Assembly: GCA_025929805.1 (NCBI GenBank)
Contig: JAICPP010000003.1
Span: 1 to 33,069, forward strand
Reading direction: 5' to 3'
DNA length: 33,069 nt
Source of the DNA: Gemmatimonadales bacterium
GTDB lineage: Bacteria; Gemmatimonadota; Gemmatimonadetes; Gemmatimonadales; GWC2-71-9
Under the pieces are notes generated by a model. It searched no databases, was not told the origin of the DNA, and was given only the letters and a program-made list of their open reading frames with translations. Below, one piece after another: positions 24,143 to 31,254 of this stretch; within the stretch, counting starts at the first letter, position 1, and every line of letters starts with the position of its first letter. The position numbers and the translations under genes were made by a program.

Positions 24143-24709
24143 TCAAAACGTCACCTTGGGTGCCTCAGCGGCCCCGGGAGCTGCCTCGAAGTACTCACGG
24201 GGTTTCCCCATGCCAAAGACCTTGGCCGTCAGATTATAGGGGAATCGCCGGATATACGCGTTGTATTCGCCCACTGAGGTGTTGTAGTCCTGGCGCGCGA
24301 CGGAGATCCGGTTCTCAGTGCCCTCCAGTTGATCCTGCAGCTGGCGAAAGTTGGCGCTGGACTGGAGCTGGGGATAATTCTCGGCGATTGCCAGCAGGCG
24401 TCCCAGGCCCTGGGTCAGCTGCTGATTGGCAGCAGCCATTTCAGGTACGTTGCCGGACTGCACCGCGCCACCGAGCCGCGCCCTGGCGTTGGCGATCGAA
24501 ATGAAGACGGTGTCCTCCTGCTTGGTGACCCCCTTCACGGTATTCACAAGGTTGGGAATCAGGTCTGCCCGGCGTTGCAGCTGGGTCTGGATCTGGCCCT
24601 GGGCCTGATTCACCCGCTCGTCCATCGTCTGGATCGTGTTATAGCCGCAGCCGGCAAGGAGGACAGCAACCGCAAGGAGCGGCAGATGCTTGCTTGGGGG
24701 ACGCTTCAT
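24143..24709 (-). CDS. lemA: LemA family lipoprotein
   Basis: The 188-residue protein has a type II signal peptide (MKRPPSKHLPLLAVAVLLAGC, lipid on C21) and a helical LemA domain: MDERVNQAQGQIQTQLQRRADLIPNLVNTV, then ENYPQLQSSANFRQLQDQLEGTENRISVARQDYN and the final YNLTAKVFGM segment. The family is found widely next to TPM-domain genes; its molecular role is not settled. ATG 24709 is chosen for the GGAG 7 bases upstream; a GTG one codon earlier is also in frame. It is the last gene of TPM-nucleotidyltransferase-lemA. Lipidation suggests envelope location, unlike LemA proteins with an N-terminal helix anchor. Confidence 0.92.
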   Translation of the reverse strand: MKRPPSKHLPLLAVAVLLAGCGYNTIQTMDERVNQAQGQIQTQLQRRADLIPNLVNTVKGVTKQEDTVFISIANARARLGGAVQSGNVPEMAAANQQLTQGLGRLLAIAENYPQLQSSANFRQLQDQLEGTENRISVARQDYNTSVGEYNAYIRRFPYNLTAKVFGMGKPREYFEAAPGAAEAPKVTF

Positions 24710-24723
24710 CACTGATCTCCGAG

Positions 24724-25428
24724 CTAGAGTTGATCCACGAACCGAGCCGTCTGCTCCACTGCGTTCATGTAGTTCTCGAATTCAGGCGCGGCACACCGCC
24801 ACTCGCGTTCAGAGCGATGGCGTACGACATGTAAGAGATATTCTGGCTCGAACCCGACGAGGGCCGCTGCGGCACCGGCAAGCTCGAGAGCGTCCGGCGG
24901 AACCGGTTTCCCGGCCACGGTGAGGACGCCCCGGAGCAACACCAGGATGGTGGCCGCGCTCTGCAGTCCCAGCGAACCGAGCGCCGCCGGATCTGGAGCA
25001 TACGTGGCATACCCCTGGCGCAAGCGAAGCAGCTTACCTCGAAACTCCCCCTCGAGAGCTTTTCGGAGATCATCCCGGTCCACCTGGACACCCTGCAACG
25101 GGTCCACGCCCCGCAGTACCTGGTAGGAGAGCCGCATATCGGTGATCTCCACCGGAAACGCGTCACTCGCGCGATTCCATTCAGAGTGGCTCAGCACCAG
25201 CGGCGGCTCGGGAGTTTTCTTGCGCCAGCCGGTAAAGGCGCGGCTGAGTGACCGGAGTACGGGTGGCGTCAGTTGCTCTACAACCAGCATCAGGTTGATA
25301 TCCGAGCGCCCGGGGATGAAATCGCCCCGAGCCGCCGAGCCGTAGAGCACGGCGCTGTACCCGTTGCCGAGCACCTGGTCGGCTTCGGCAAGGAAGGGAT
25401 CCACCACCCGGGATACCGTAGCCCGCAT
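24724..25428 (-). CDS. Nucleotidyltransferase-fold protein with altered catalytic motif
   Basis: The 234-residue product starts with a Pol-beta-type nucleotidyltransferase motif, LYGSAARGDFIPGRSDINLMLVV. Active members carry G-S then D-x-D; here G30-S31 and D43-I44-N45, so the second aspartate is asparagine. The rest is helical, with RLSYQVLRGVDPLQGV and a helical C-terminal region near HVVRHRSEREW. The ATG overlaps the TPM gene stop (TGATG), so the genes are coupled; an in-frame extension upstream would be an out-of-frame read of the Gly-rich TPM tail. Loss of one metal ligand suggests a non-catalytic or binding role. What it binds is unknown. Confidence 0.75.
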   Translation of the reverse strand: MRATVSRVVDPFLAEADQVLGNGYSAVLYGSAARGDFIPGRSDINLMLVVEQLTPPVLRSLSRAFTGWRKKTPEPPLVLSHSEWNRASDAFPVEITDMRLSYQVLRGVDPLQGVQVDRDDLRKALEGEFRGKLLRLRQGYATYAPDPAALGSLGLQSAATILVLLRGVLTVAGKPVPPDALELAGAAAALVGFEPEYLLHVVRHRSEREWRCAAPEFENYMNAVEQTARFVDQL

Positions 25429-26282
25429 CAGAACCTTCCCCCTGCACCACCACCGCTGAATCCTCCCCCGCCGCCGAACCCGCCGAATCCTCCACCACCG
25501 CCTCCGAATCCACCGCCACCTCCCCAGCCACCACCGATCCATGGCCCTCCCCAATATACCCGCCCTCTGCGGCGGCGACGGCCACCCATTGCGCCTGACA
25601 TCATGAGCATGAACAAGATGAGAAAGAGGAGGGGCAACAGGTTACCGACGGTGGAGCTGCCGCCTTCGGCATCTACCGGCGGCTGATACGCCGTGAGAGC
25701 GGAGTCCGTGACACCGTACCCCTTTGCAATGACACTGGACAGTGCCCGCACGCCGAGCAACAGCCCGTCTCCATATTGCCCTTCCGACAAGTGGGGCCGC
25801 ATCAGATCACGGATCTGACCCGCGGTTGCGTCGGTGACAATGCCTTCCAGGCCCTGTCCCACTTCAATCCGGATGTGCCCGGAGTTGGGATCCCCCTCTC
25901 GGCGTGGCACCAGCAGCAGCACCACTCCAGCATTGCGGCGGGGATCTCCGATTTCCGCCTGGGCCCCCACGCCCCATTTGCGTCCAATAGCCAACGCGAC
26001 CTGCGCGGCGTCGTACTCGCCGATGGTCGGCAGAATCACCACTGCGATCTCGGCACCGGTCACGCCCTGCAGCCGGCGGATGAGATCTTCCATGTTGCCG
26101 GCTGATGATGGGTCCAGCACTGAGGCGAGATCGTTGACGTAGCCAGTCGGCCGTGCGGGAATCAGGCTGTCGATCCCCGCACGCTGAGCCCACACGCTCG
26201 CAGGAACCACTGCCGGGGCAACCGCTCCGCTAAGTTGAAGCAGTGCCAGGAGAGCGGTAGCTTTGGCTCGTGTCTCCCTCAA
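25428..26282 (-). CDS. TPM-domain (DUF477, YgcG-like) membrane protein
   Basis: The 284-residue protein has a signal peptide (MRETRAKATALLALLQLSGA, cleavage near VWAQR), a TPM domain (GYVNDLASVLDPSSAGNMED through VTGAEIAVVILPTIG and RNAGVVLLLVPRREG to GYGVTDSAL), one transmembrane helix (about residues 218-240, LLPLLFLILFMLMMSGAMG), an Arg cluster and a long Gly/Phe-rich C-terminal tail. That tail is typical of YgcG-type proteins. The TTG at 26282 is chosen because AGGAG lies 5 bases upstream; a TTG at 26315 is the alternative. It is first of an operon with the nucleotidyltransferase and lemA, the usual TPM-LemA association. Function of the pair in other bacteria is poorly known; metal or envelope stress roles have been proposed. 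Confidence 0.88.
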   Translation of the reverse strand: MRETRAKATALLALLQLSGAVAPAVVPASVWAQRAGIDSLIPARPTGYVNDLASVLDPSSAGNMEDLIRRLQGVTGAEIAVVILPTIGEYDAAQVALAIGRKWGVGAQAEIGDPRRNAGVVLLLVPRREGDPNSGHIRIEVGQGLEGIVTDATAGQIRDLMRPHLSEGQYGDGLLLGVRALSSVIAKGYGVTDSALTAYQPPVDAEGGSSTVGNLLPLLFLILFMLMMSGAMGGRRRRRGRVYWGGPWIGGGWGGGGGFGGGGGGFGGFGGGGGFSGGGAGGRF

Positions 26283-27055
26283 TCGGTCTCCTGCTGCTGA
26301 CCCCTTCGTCAACATTCAAAGTGGTATGCGTTGTCGGACTGGTCGCGGCACTGGCCGGGTGCCGGAGCGAGCGCAGCGTGGCCGTGCGGGTCTCGATACC
26401 CAACGATGACGGGATGGAGACGCCGGCCTCTGGTGTGGGCGTCGTCGCGCTGCCGTACGACCGCGACAGTGTGCTGACCAGCCTCGAAGCCCGAGCTCCC
26501 ACTCCTCGCCCGCCGACTGGGCCCTTGGACAGCTTGTTCGCTCGGTTCCGCGGACCCTTTACGACCTACACCAAGCTCTCGTATGCGGCCTCCGGCCTGC
26601 GCGATTCGCTCAATGCACTCCGGCGAGCACTCGACACCGCGGCACCCGATTCTCCGGTGCGCGGGTCATTCGCCGCCGCCATGCAGCGGCTGAACGACTC
26701 ACTCCGCGCGACTGAGACCCGGCTAGAGAGCGCCCGGGTGCAGCTGGACCGCGCACGGAGCGCATTTGTGCAGCAGAGTGAAAGTCTGCGCGCCGCCATT
26801 CGGCAATGGGAAGATAGCACCTACCGAGGATACGACAGCATCGTCGAACAGCTTACCCGGGGCCGCGAGGCATCGACGGATACGACCGGGGAGGCGGGGT
26901 GGGCCCACTTCAAGGTGGGTCGTGGGGACTGGTGGCTCTATGCCCGGGCCTGGGACACCAGCGATCCCAATGCCGAGTGGTACTGGAACGTTCCCGTGAG
27001 TGACGACACCGTACTCTTGTCGAGCCGCACCGGCCGACGCCGGCCGAGGTACTGA
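26270..27055 (+). CDS. Hypothetical lipoprotein with coiled coil
   Basis: I do not recognise the family. The 261 residues show a hydrophobic stretch ending in a lipobox (VVGLVAALAGC, lipidated cysteine at 31 from the first start), then a middle region with repeated Leu/Arg/Ala heptads (SLNALRRAL, RLNDSLRATETRLESARVQLDRARSAF) that should form a coiled coil, and a C-terminal domain ending DWWLYARAWDTSDPNAEWYWNVPV, likely a beta-sandwich. The GTG at 26270 overlaps the divergent TPM gene by 13 bases; GTG 26321 is a possible later start. The stop abuts the DsbA-like gene start exactly (TGA then ATG). It may be a periplasmic partner of that oxidoreductase, but this rests on position only. Confidence 0.7.
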   Translation: MSPSIGLLLLTPSSTFKVVCVVGLVAALAGCRSERSVAVRVSIPNDDGMETPASGVGVVALPYDRDSVLTSLEARAPTPRPPTGPLDSLFARFRGPFTTYTKLSYAASGLRDSLNALRRALDTAAPDSPVRGSFAAAMQRLNDSLRATETRLESARVQLDRARSAFVQQSESLRAAIRQWEDSTYRGYDSIVEQLTRGREASTDTTGEAGWAHFKVGRGDWWLYARAWDTSDPNAEWYWNVPVSDDTVLLSSRTGRRRPRY

Positions 27056-27694
27056 ATGGTTGAGTTGAGATTTTGGGTCTGGGGTGCGATGACTCTGGTT
27101 CCGTTGACGCTTTCCGCCCAGTCCACCGCACCGCTGGAGACCAGGAGCAAGGGCTCGCCTCAAGCTCCGGTGACTGTATACGAGATGTCGGATTTTCAGT
27201 GTCCCTACTGCAGGGAGTTTGCCCTTCAGACCTTCCCGCAATTGGAGCGGGACTACATTCGCCCCGGAAAGGTTCGATGGGTTTTTATCAACTTTCCTTT
27301 AACCAGCATCCATCAGCACGCTTCCGCTGCGGCCGAACTGGCACTGTGTGCCGGAGAGCAGCGCCGTTTCTGGCCGGTGCATGATCTGCTGTTTCAGCAT
27401 CAGGAGACCTGGGCGCCGTTGAAGGAGGCAGGGCCCTTCTTCGTGTCGTTGGCCGACTCGGCCCGGCTGTCCAAGCCAACGCTCCTCGCCTGTCTCGAGT
27501 CCCCCGAGACCAGAAAGCGAGTCCGAGCTGACGCCGAAGGTGCCGCCCGCTCCGGGGCCTCCAGCACGCCCACGTTTTACATCGAGGGTGGTCTCCTGGA
27601 GGGGGCTCAGCCGATCACCGTATTTCGGCAGGTGCTGGACTCGGTGTATGCGTCGAAGAAGGGGACCGGTGCGCGGGGACCGGGAACCAGGTAA
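27056..27694 (+). CDS. DsbA-like thiol-disulfide oxidoreductase
   Basis: The 212-residue protein has a signal peptide (MVELRFWVWGAMTLVPLTLS, cut near AQS) and a thioredoxin-like fold with the redox motif C49-P-Y-C52 (SDFQCPYCREFA) and the cis-proline loop SSTPTFYIEGG. The helical insert includes HASAAAELALCAGEQ. CPYC with a preceding DFQ is the pattern of DsbA/DsbG-like thioredoxin_4 domains. It probably forms or rearranges disulfides in exported proteins; porin and peptidase genes with paired cysteines exist nearby. The ATG directly follows the TGA of the preceding gene. The last residues, GTGARGPGTR, are encoded by the left arm of an inverted repeat and are not part of the fold. Confidence 0.9.
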   Translation: MVELRFWVWGAMTLVPLTLSAQSTAPLETRSKGSPQAPVTVYEMSDFQCPYCREFALQTFPQLERDYIRPGKVRWVFINFPLTSIHQHASAAAELALCAGEQRRFWPVHDLLFQHQETWAPLKEAGPFFVSLADSARLSKPTLLACLESPETRKRVRADAEGAARSGASSTPTFYIEGGLLEGAQPITVFRQVLDSVYASKKGTGARGPGTR

Positions 27695-27738
27695 TGTCGA
27701 CACGCCCGTCCCGGTCCCTGGTTCCCGGCTCCTGGTCC
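27661..27738. repeat. Inverted repeat between dsbA-like and CPBP genes (GGGACCGGGAACCAGG theme)
   Basis: CCGGGAACCAGG (27680-27691) and CCTGGTTCCCGG (27717-27728) are exact 12-bp complements, the left arm ending against the TAA stop at 27692. Further degenerate units (GGGGACCGGTGCGCGGGGACC; CCCGGTCCC, CTCCTGGTCC) extend both arms. The left unit recurs at 9070-9084 with a one-base difference. Confidence 0.78.
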
Positions 27739-27749
27739 GCACTCACAGG

Positions 27750-28502
27750 CTAACGAATTGCCAGAATCACATCATACAACGCATGAGTCCAGGCAGTAAT
27801 GCCGAACCCTCGCGAGAGGTACAAGCCACTAAAAAGCAGGCCAGCTACCGTCCGGAAGGTGAACGAGGTGAGTGCCAGAGATTCACCATAGGGACCGATG
27901 TAATGAAAAGCAGAGAAGACGAGGGCACCGAGCACGATCGCTAAGAGATCGGCCGTCAACCGCGTCCAGCGGAAAAGTCGGGTGGCCAACAGGGCCAGAC
28001 CGGAGACCAGCAGTACCCGGAACAGAAGCTCCTCGTAGATACCGGCACCCAGTGAGATCATGAGTTGGGCGGGGAGGCTCAGCTCAACGGCAAGGCGAGG
28101 GATACCCTCGACCGCAGTCGCCACCAACACCAGCGTCGGCAGCAGCAGCACCGTGAGCGCACTCGCCACGAATCCGAAGGCCAGCGCGTATGCAACGGTC
28201 TCACCGGCCATCAGGGCCAAGTAGCGAGGCCGTATACCTCCACGGCGCCGGATGTCTCGCCCCACGAGTGAGGCTCCTCCCCCCACCAACAACAGCCCGA
28301 AAACCGTCAATCCATCCCGACCACCGAGCCCGACGAAGAGGCTCTTCAGCAGCACGTCGGCTCCGTTTCGCACTCCTGCCGCCTCGGCATCGGATAGAAG
28401 GAACGCGAGTGCTTCGTACAGAATGAGCAGAGGAAAGGCGAAGCTCAGGCTGTACCGAGGTTCCCTGGTCTCAGTCCAATAGCTCGATCGTGTCAGACTC
28501 AC
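27750..28502 (-). CDS. CPBP family intramembrane metalloprotease
   Basis: The family (Abi/CAAX-protease/bacteriocin-processing) cleaves in or near membranes. Counting from the GTG at 28502 (250 aa), there are about seven hydrophobic helices and the three motifs: E-E-x-x-x-R (GIYEELLFRVLL, about residue 157), FSAFHYIG (about residue 200) and THALYDVI (about residue 240). The GTG is preferred because SYWTETREPRYSLSFAFPLL starts close after it, and the TTG ten codons earlier sits inside the T-run of a terminator. The upstream leader carries that terminator, a 17-codon ORF and a promoter, so expression may depend on attenuation or readthrough (see findings). The substrate is unknown; roles range from prenyl-protein processing to immunity against peptides. 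Confidence 0.85.
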   Translation of the reverse strand: MSLTRSSYWTETREPRYSLSFAFPLLILYEALAFLLSDAEAAGVRNGADVLLKSLFVGLGGRDGLTVFGLLLVGGGASLVGRDIRRRGGIRPRYLALMAGETVAYALAFGFVASALTVLLLPTLVLVATAVEGIPRLAVELSLPAQLMISLGAGIYEELLFRVLLVSGLALLATRLFRWTRLTADLLAIVLGALVFSAFHYIGPYGESLALTSFTFRTVAGLLFSGLYLSRGFGITAWTHALYDVILAIR

Positions 28503-28530
28503 GGGGATCGCGGACCTCTCGCCATCGCCC

Positions 28531-28558
28531 AAAGAAAAGGGGCCGCTTCCGCGGCCCC
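28531..28558 (-). terminator. Rho-independent terminator upstream of the CPBP gene
   Basis: On the minus strand, GGGGCCGC and GCGGCCCC (28558-28551 and 28546-28539) close a GGAA loop and are followed by TTTTCTTT (28538-28531). It lies between the promoter at 28684-28713 and the CPBP start. It should stop most transcripts before the gene. Confidence 0.85.
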
Positions 28559-28584
28559 CCCAGGTTCATAGTGTCGCCTGGGTC

Positions 28585-28638
28585 TCAGCTTGCAGCTCGT
28601 GCTAACGGCCGCAGGCGACCCTTGACTCTGTAGACAAT
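28585..28638 (-). CDS. 17-codon ORF with perfect Shine-Dalgarno and ATT start
   Basis: On the minus strand AGGAGGTGATCC (28650-28639), the full complement of the 16S rRNA 3' end, is followed directly by ATT GTC TAC AGA GTC AAG and so on, to TGA (28587-28585). The peptide (I/M)VYRVKGRLRPLARAAS is strongly basic, with four Arg in four different codons and one Lys. Core AGGAGG is 6 bases from the ATT; a TTG in another frame, one base later, gives an 11-codon alternative. It is flanked by a promoter upstream and a terminator downstream. It may be a leader peptide of the CPBP gene or a free small protein. No family known to me. Confidence 0.45.
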   Translation of the reverse strand: MVYRVKGRLRPLARAAS

Positions 28639-28683
28639 GGATCACCTCCTCGGTTGCAGGTGGAACAGGTAATGCGCCCAATA

Positions 28684-28713
28684 AGTGTACTCGGAGGCCA
28701 TACTCAGGATCAA
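28684..28713 (-). promoter_or_regulatory. Candidate promoter for the CPBP leader
   Basis: On the minus strand TTGATC (28713-28708) and TACACT (28689-28684) are 18 bases apart. A start near 28677 would give a leader of about 140 bases to the terminator at 28531-28558. CACCT and AGGTG in the leader can pair and would hide part of the ribosome site. Confidence 0.45.
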
Positions 28714-28752
28714 CCCTCTTCCATTGGAGTAGATACCCCGCAACATTGGGCC

Positions 28753-30105
28753 ATGCCTTCCACTTCGCGGTTCTATCGGATTGCAATTCGGATGGGAACC
28801 GCGATTGCTCCCGTGGTGGGCTGGTTCAATCCAAAGATCCGAACGGGCACGCGGCTGCGGCGCGACGCCGGCGAACGTCTGTTGGAGTGGGCTCGGTGGA
28901 ACCGCGATCCTGCCCGGCCATTGGTGTGGTTTCACGCCTCATCTGTGGGGGAGGGCTTGCAGGCTCAAGCCGTGCTTCTCGCCCTCCGCCGAATCCGCGC
29001 CGATTGCCAGATCGTCTACACCCACTTCAGCCCCTCCGCCGTGGACCTGGCCCGGCGCATCGAGTCCGACGTCTCCGACTGTCTACCCTACGATCTCCCC
29101 CAGCCGGTCGAACGGCTGCTTGCTGTTCTGGAGCCGGATCTCGTGGTATTTGCCAAGCTGGATGTCTGGCCCGAGCTGTCCACCAGAGCGGCAACCAGCA
29201 GTGCGCAAGTGGCGATCGTGGCCGCCACGGTGAGTCCCGGAAGCAGCCGACTCCGTTGGCCGGTCCGGCAGCTACTCCAGCCAGGATATCGTGCGGTCGC
29301 GGCCGCCGCGGTGATCTCGCCGGAGGATGGACAACGCCTCGTCCGTCTGGGGGTAGATCGTGATCGGATTCATGTCTTGGGCGATCCCCGCTTCGACAGC
29401 GTGGCCGACCGGGTGCGCAGCGTGAGTCCAGACGAGCCACTGCTTCGCTTCGGGAGTGGCGCGCCCACTCTGGTGGCGGGATCCACCTGGCCGGCGGACG
29501 AAAACGTCCTTCTACCGGCCTTTACTCGCCTGCGGCAGCAACGGCCGGATGCCCGTTTGATCGTGGTGCCTCACGAGCCGACAGGAGAGCACCTGAACGG
29601 ACTGGAGCAGAGCGCCCGCGCTGCAGGCCTGCCCTCGCCGGTTCGCCTGAGTGCTGCCGAAGGCCCGGTCCCATTCCTGGTGGTCGATCGGGTGGGAGTC
29701 CTGGCCGTACTCTACGGCGCCGGGACAATAGCCTATGTCGGAGGTGGTTATGGAGCGGCGGGCCTGCATTCGGTTCTGGAACCCGCCGCGTGGGCGCTCC
29801 CAGTGACATTCGGCCCCCGATGGCAAAACAGCCGTGATGCTGCACTGTTATTGGAGGCGGGTGCGGCGGTTGCGTTGCCCGATTCTGGTGCCGAAAGTGC
29901 GCCAGAGGCACTCCGCGAATTGTGGGCGGCGTGGCTTGCCGATGAAGCCAGCCGAAAGAGCCAAGGACATCGGGGGCGAGAAGTGGTGGATCAGGGGACG
30001 GGAGCCTCGGAGCGGAGCGCCGCCATGCTGGCCCGGCTTATTTCAGGACGACGCCCTCGTAGGTCACCGCCCGCGGCACAATCAACCCGGCCGTCAATGC
30101 GGTGA
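28753..30105 (+). CDS. waaA: 3-deoxy-D-manno-octulosonic acid transferase
   Basis: WaaA (KdtA) adds Kdo to lipid A precursors at the inner membrane, so the organism makes LPS or a related glycolipid. The 450 residues include an N-terminal membrane-associated helix (MPSTSRFYRIAIRMGTAIAP), the catalytic-glutamate motif HASSVGEG (E67), YTHFSPSAVDLARRI, LPYDLPQPVERLLAVLEPDLVVF, the GT-B C-domain GDPRFDSVADRV, LVAGSTWPADENVLL and the LYGAGTIAYVGGGYGAAGLHSVLEPAAWALPVTFGP signature. ATG 28753 is the start by homology; a TTG at 28654 would add unlike sequence. The last 22 residues lie beyond the usual end and overlap the convergent lipoprotein gene by 68 bases. Confidence 0.93.
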   Translation: MPSTSRFYRIAIRMGTAIAPVVGWFNPKIRTGTRLRRDAGERLLEWARWNRDPARPLVWFHASSVGEGLQAQAVLLALRRIRADCQIVYTHFSPSAVDLARRIESDVSDCLPYDLPQPVERLLAVLEPDLVVFAKLDVWPELSTRAATSSAQVAIVAATVSPGSSRLRWPVRQLLQPGYRAVAAAAVISPEDGQRLVRLGVDRDRIHVLGDPRFDSVADRVRSVSPDEPLLRFGSGAPTLVAGSTWPADENVLLPAFTRLRQQRPDARLIVVPHEPTGEHLNGLEQSARAAGLPSPVRLSAAEGPVPFLVVDRVGVLAVLYGAGTIAYVGGGYGAAGLHSVLEPAAWALPVTFGPRWQNSRDAALLLEAGAAVALPDSGAESAPEALRELWAAWLADEASRKSQGHRGREVVDQGTGASERSAAMLARLISGRRPRRSPPAAQSTRPSMR

Positions 30106-30421
30106 CGAGAACGTCGGTCCAGCGGCTCCGCACCTTGATCTTGAGGTTGGCGATGCCGCTACCACCGGCGAGTTGAGCCGCGAGAGCCTTCCGCAGGGAG
30201 GGATCCTTGATCCTGAGCAATCCCCAGAACGTGTACATGGCCCGGGAGGTCACCCGAAACCGGCTTCCCTCCACCGGCTGACCCACCCTGCTGGCGAGCG
30301 TAACCGGCACGCCCAGCGTGGTGGCATCAAAGGTTTGGGCGCAGCCCTGGAGTGAGCCCAGCAGCAGGACGGTCGGCAGAGAGACGAACGCGAGTGCCGA
30401 CCGGATTCGCCAGAGTCTCAC
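30038..30421 (-). CDS. Small hypothetical lipoprotein
   Basis: The 127-residue product has a type II signal peptide, MRLWRIRSALAFVSLPTVLLLGSLQGC, lipidated at C27 (the segment exceeds the usual length, so the true start may be later). The mature part has a Bor-like look (GLLRIKDPSLRKALAAQL, IANLKIKVRSRWTDVLVTALTAGLIVPRAVTYEG) but is not named with confidence. The start overlaps the barrel gene stop (ATGA), so they are one operon. Its 3' end overlaps waaA tail to tail by 68 bases, an antisense overlap of possible regulatory effect. Confidence 0.78.
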   Translation of the reverse strand: MRLWRIRSALAFVSLPTVLLLGSLQGCAQTFDATTLGVPVTLASRVGQPVEGSRFRVTSRAMYTFWGLLRIKDPSLRKALAAQLAGGSGIANLKIKVRSRWTDVLVTALTAGLIVPRAVTYEGVVLK

Positions 30422-31095
30422 AGTCCTGGAATCCGAAACGCGTAATGCGCCCCGAGGCCGAATACACCTGGATCGCCCCCGTCGATAAAGACGCGATCGT
30501 ACGCGGCGTGCGCCCCGAGCCCGCTCAGCAGGTTGAGCTCCACGCCGGCGCTCACGCCGAAGTTGGTTTCCGTGTCGGAAAGCCCGCCACCTGACAAGCG
30601 GACAATGTCGAGTCGCGGTGCGATCCAGGGGTGAATGGCCAGCGCGGGATTGGGTATGGTGAGCGCGAACCCGAGCCCCACCGGAAAGCGGAGCTCGCTC
30701 TCATCGCCCGGCAGGATGCCTATATCCGGCTTGGAATAGCCGATTCCACCCTGCAGGGTGACCGAGAGAGGAATGAGCGGCCCGCCAAAGACCTTGTAGT
30801 TGAGGGTGGCGCCAACTGACACATGATTGTCGCCCGGTCCATCGGGGTTGAAGGTCGACAGGATGGCGGTTGCCCCGAACGGTCCGAATCCTGCGCGACC
30901 GCTGACCGCCAACGCGGTGCCCTTGCCGGCGTCCTCATTGGGAAAGCCGATGTCGCCATAGACGGCGATGCCGCTCGGGATGCCGCTGTTGTATATGGGA
31001 ATACCGCGGACTTGAGCCTCTGCTATCTGATCGCGAGCCACCAGGCATGCCATCAAGCCTGCGAGCACGATTCCTCTCTGCGCGCGTTGTCTCAT
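30418..31095 (-). CDS. Outer-membrane beta-barrel protein
   Basis: The 225-residue product has a signal peptide (MRQRAQRGIVLAGLMACLVA, cut near AEAQ) and a series of amphipathic strands, for example GIAVYGDIGFP, LAVSGRAGFGPFGATAIL, LSVTLQGGIGYS, FPVGLGFALTI and FGVSAGVELNL. That is enough for an 8- to 10-stranded barrel. No enzyme motif is seen. TTGGAG lies 7 bases before the ATG. It is separated from the atp gene run by a terminator and has its own promoter candidate. It is co-transcribed with the small lipoprotein. It shares its style with the 31255-31875 protein, and the two may be distant paralogues. Confidence 0.78.
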   Translation of the reverse strand: MRQRAQRGIVLAGLMACLVARDQIAEAQVRGIPIYNSGIPSGIAVYGDIGFPNEDAGKGTALAVSGRAGFGPFGATAILSTFNPDGPGDNHVSVGATLNYKVFGGPLIPLSVTLQGGIGYSKPDIGILPGDESELRFPVGLGFALTIPNPALAIHPWIAPRLDIVRLSGGGLSDTETNFGVSAGVELNLLSGLGAHAAYDRVFIDGGDPGVFGLGAHYAFRIPGL

Positions 31096-31148
31096 CGCTC
31101 GTCTCCAATAAGGTCGGGGAGTCGCCGATAGGGCCTGCGGCGCGCCAG

Positions 31149-31178
31149 AAGGTACTCGTGGGCTTCGAACGAAGTCAA
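31149..31178 (-). promoter_or_regulatory. Candidate promoter for the barrel-lipoprotein operon
   Basis: On the minus strand TTGACT (31178-31173) and TACCTT (31154-31149) are 18 bases apart, about 50 bases upstream of the ATG at 31095 and just after the atp-operon terminator. The -35 box is good and the -10 box weak. Confidence 0.45.
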
Positions 31179-31200
31179 CCGAAGGTGTAGCACGGCGGCA

Positions 31201-31234
31201 AGAAAAACGCCCGTCCGCAACCGCGAACGGGCGT
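31201..31234 (-). terminator. Rho-independent terminator of the atpDC-barrel operon
   Basis: On the minus strand ACGCCCGT and ACGGGCGT (31234-31227 and 31214-31207) form an 8-bp stem with a 12-base loop, followed by TTTTT. It lies about 20 bases past the stop of the barrel gene at 31255. Confidence 0.85.
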
Positions 31235-31254
31235 AGCAGTAATACGAGCCGGCG

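Noticed and set aside
28503-28532. TTG start of the CPBP gene at 28532
   Set aside because: The TTG falls inside the terminator T-run with no ribosome site; the GTG at 28502 suits the protein's conserved start better.
28636-28650. Plus-strand sequence GGATCACCTCCT as a 16S rRNA 3' fragment
   Set aside because: Only the 3' tail motif is present, with no other rRNA sequence; a strong Shine-Dalgarno on the minus strand explains it better.
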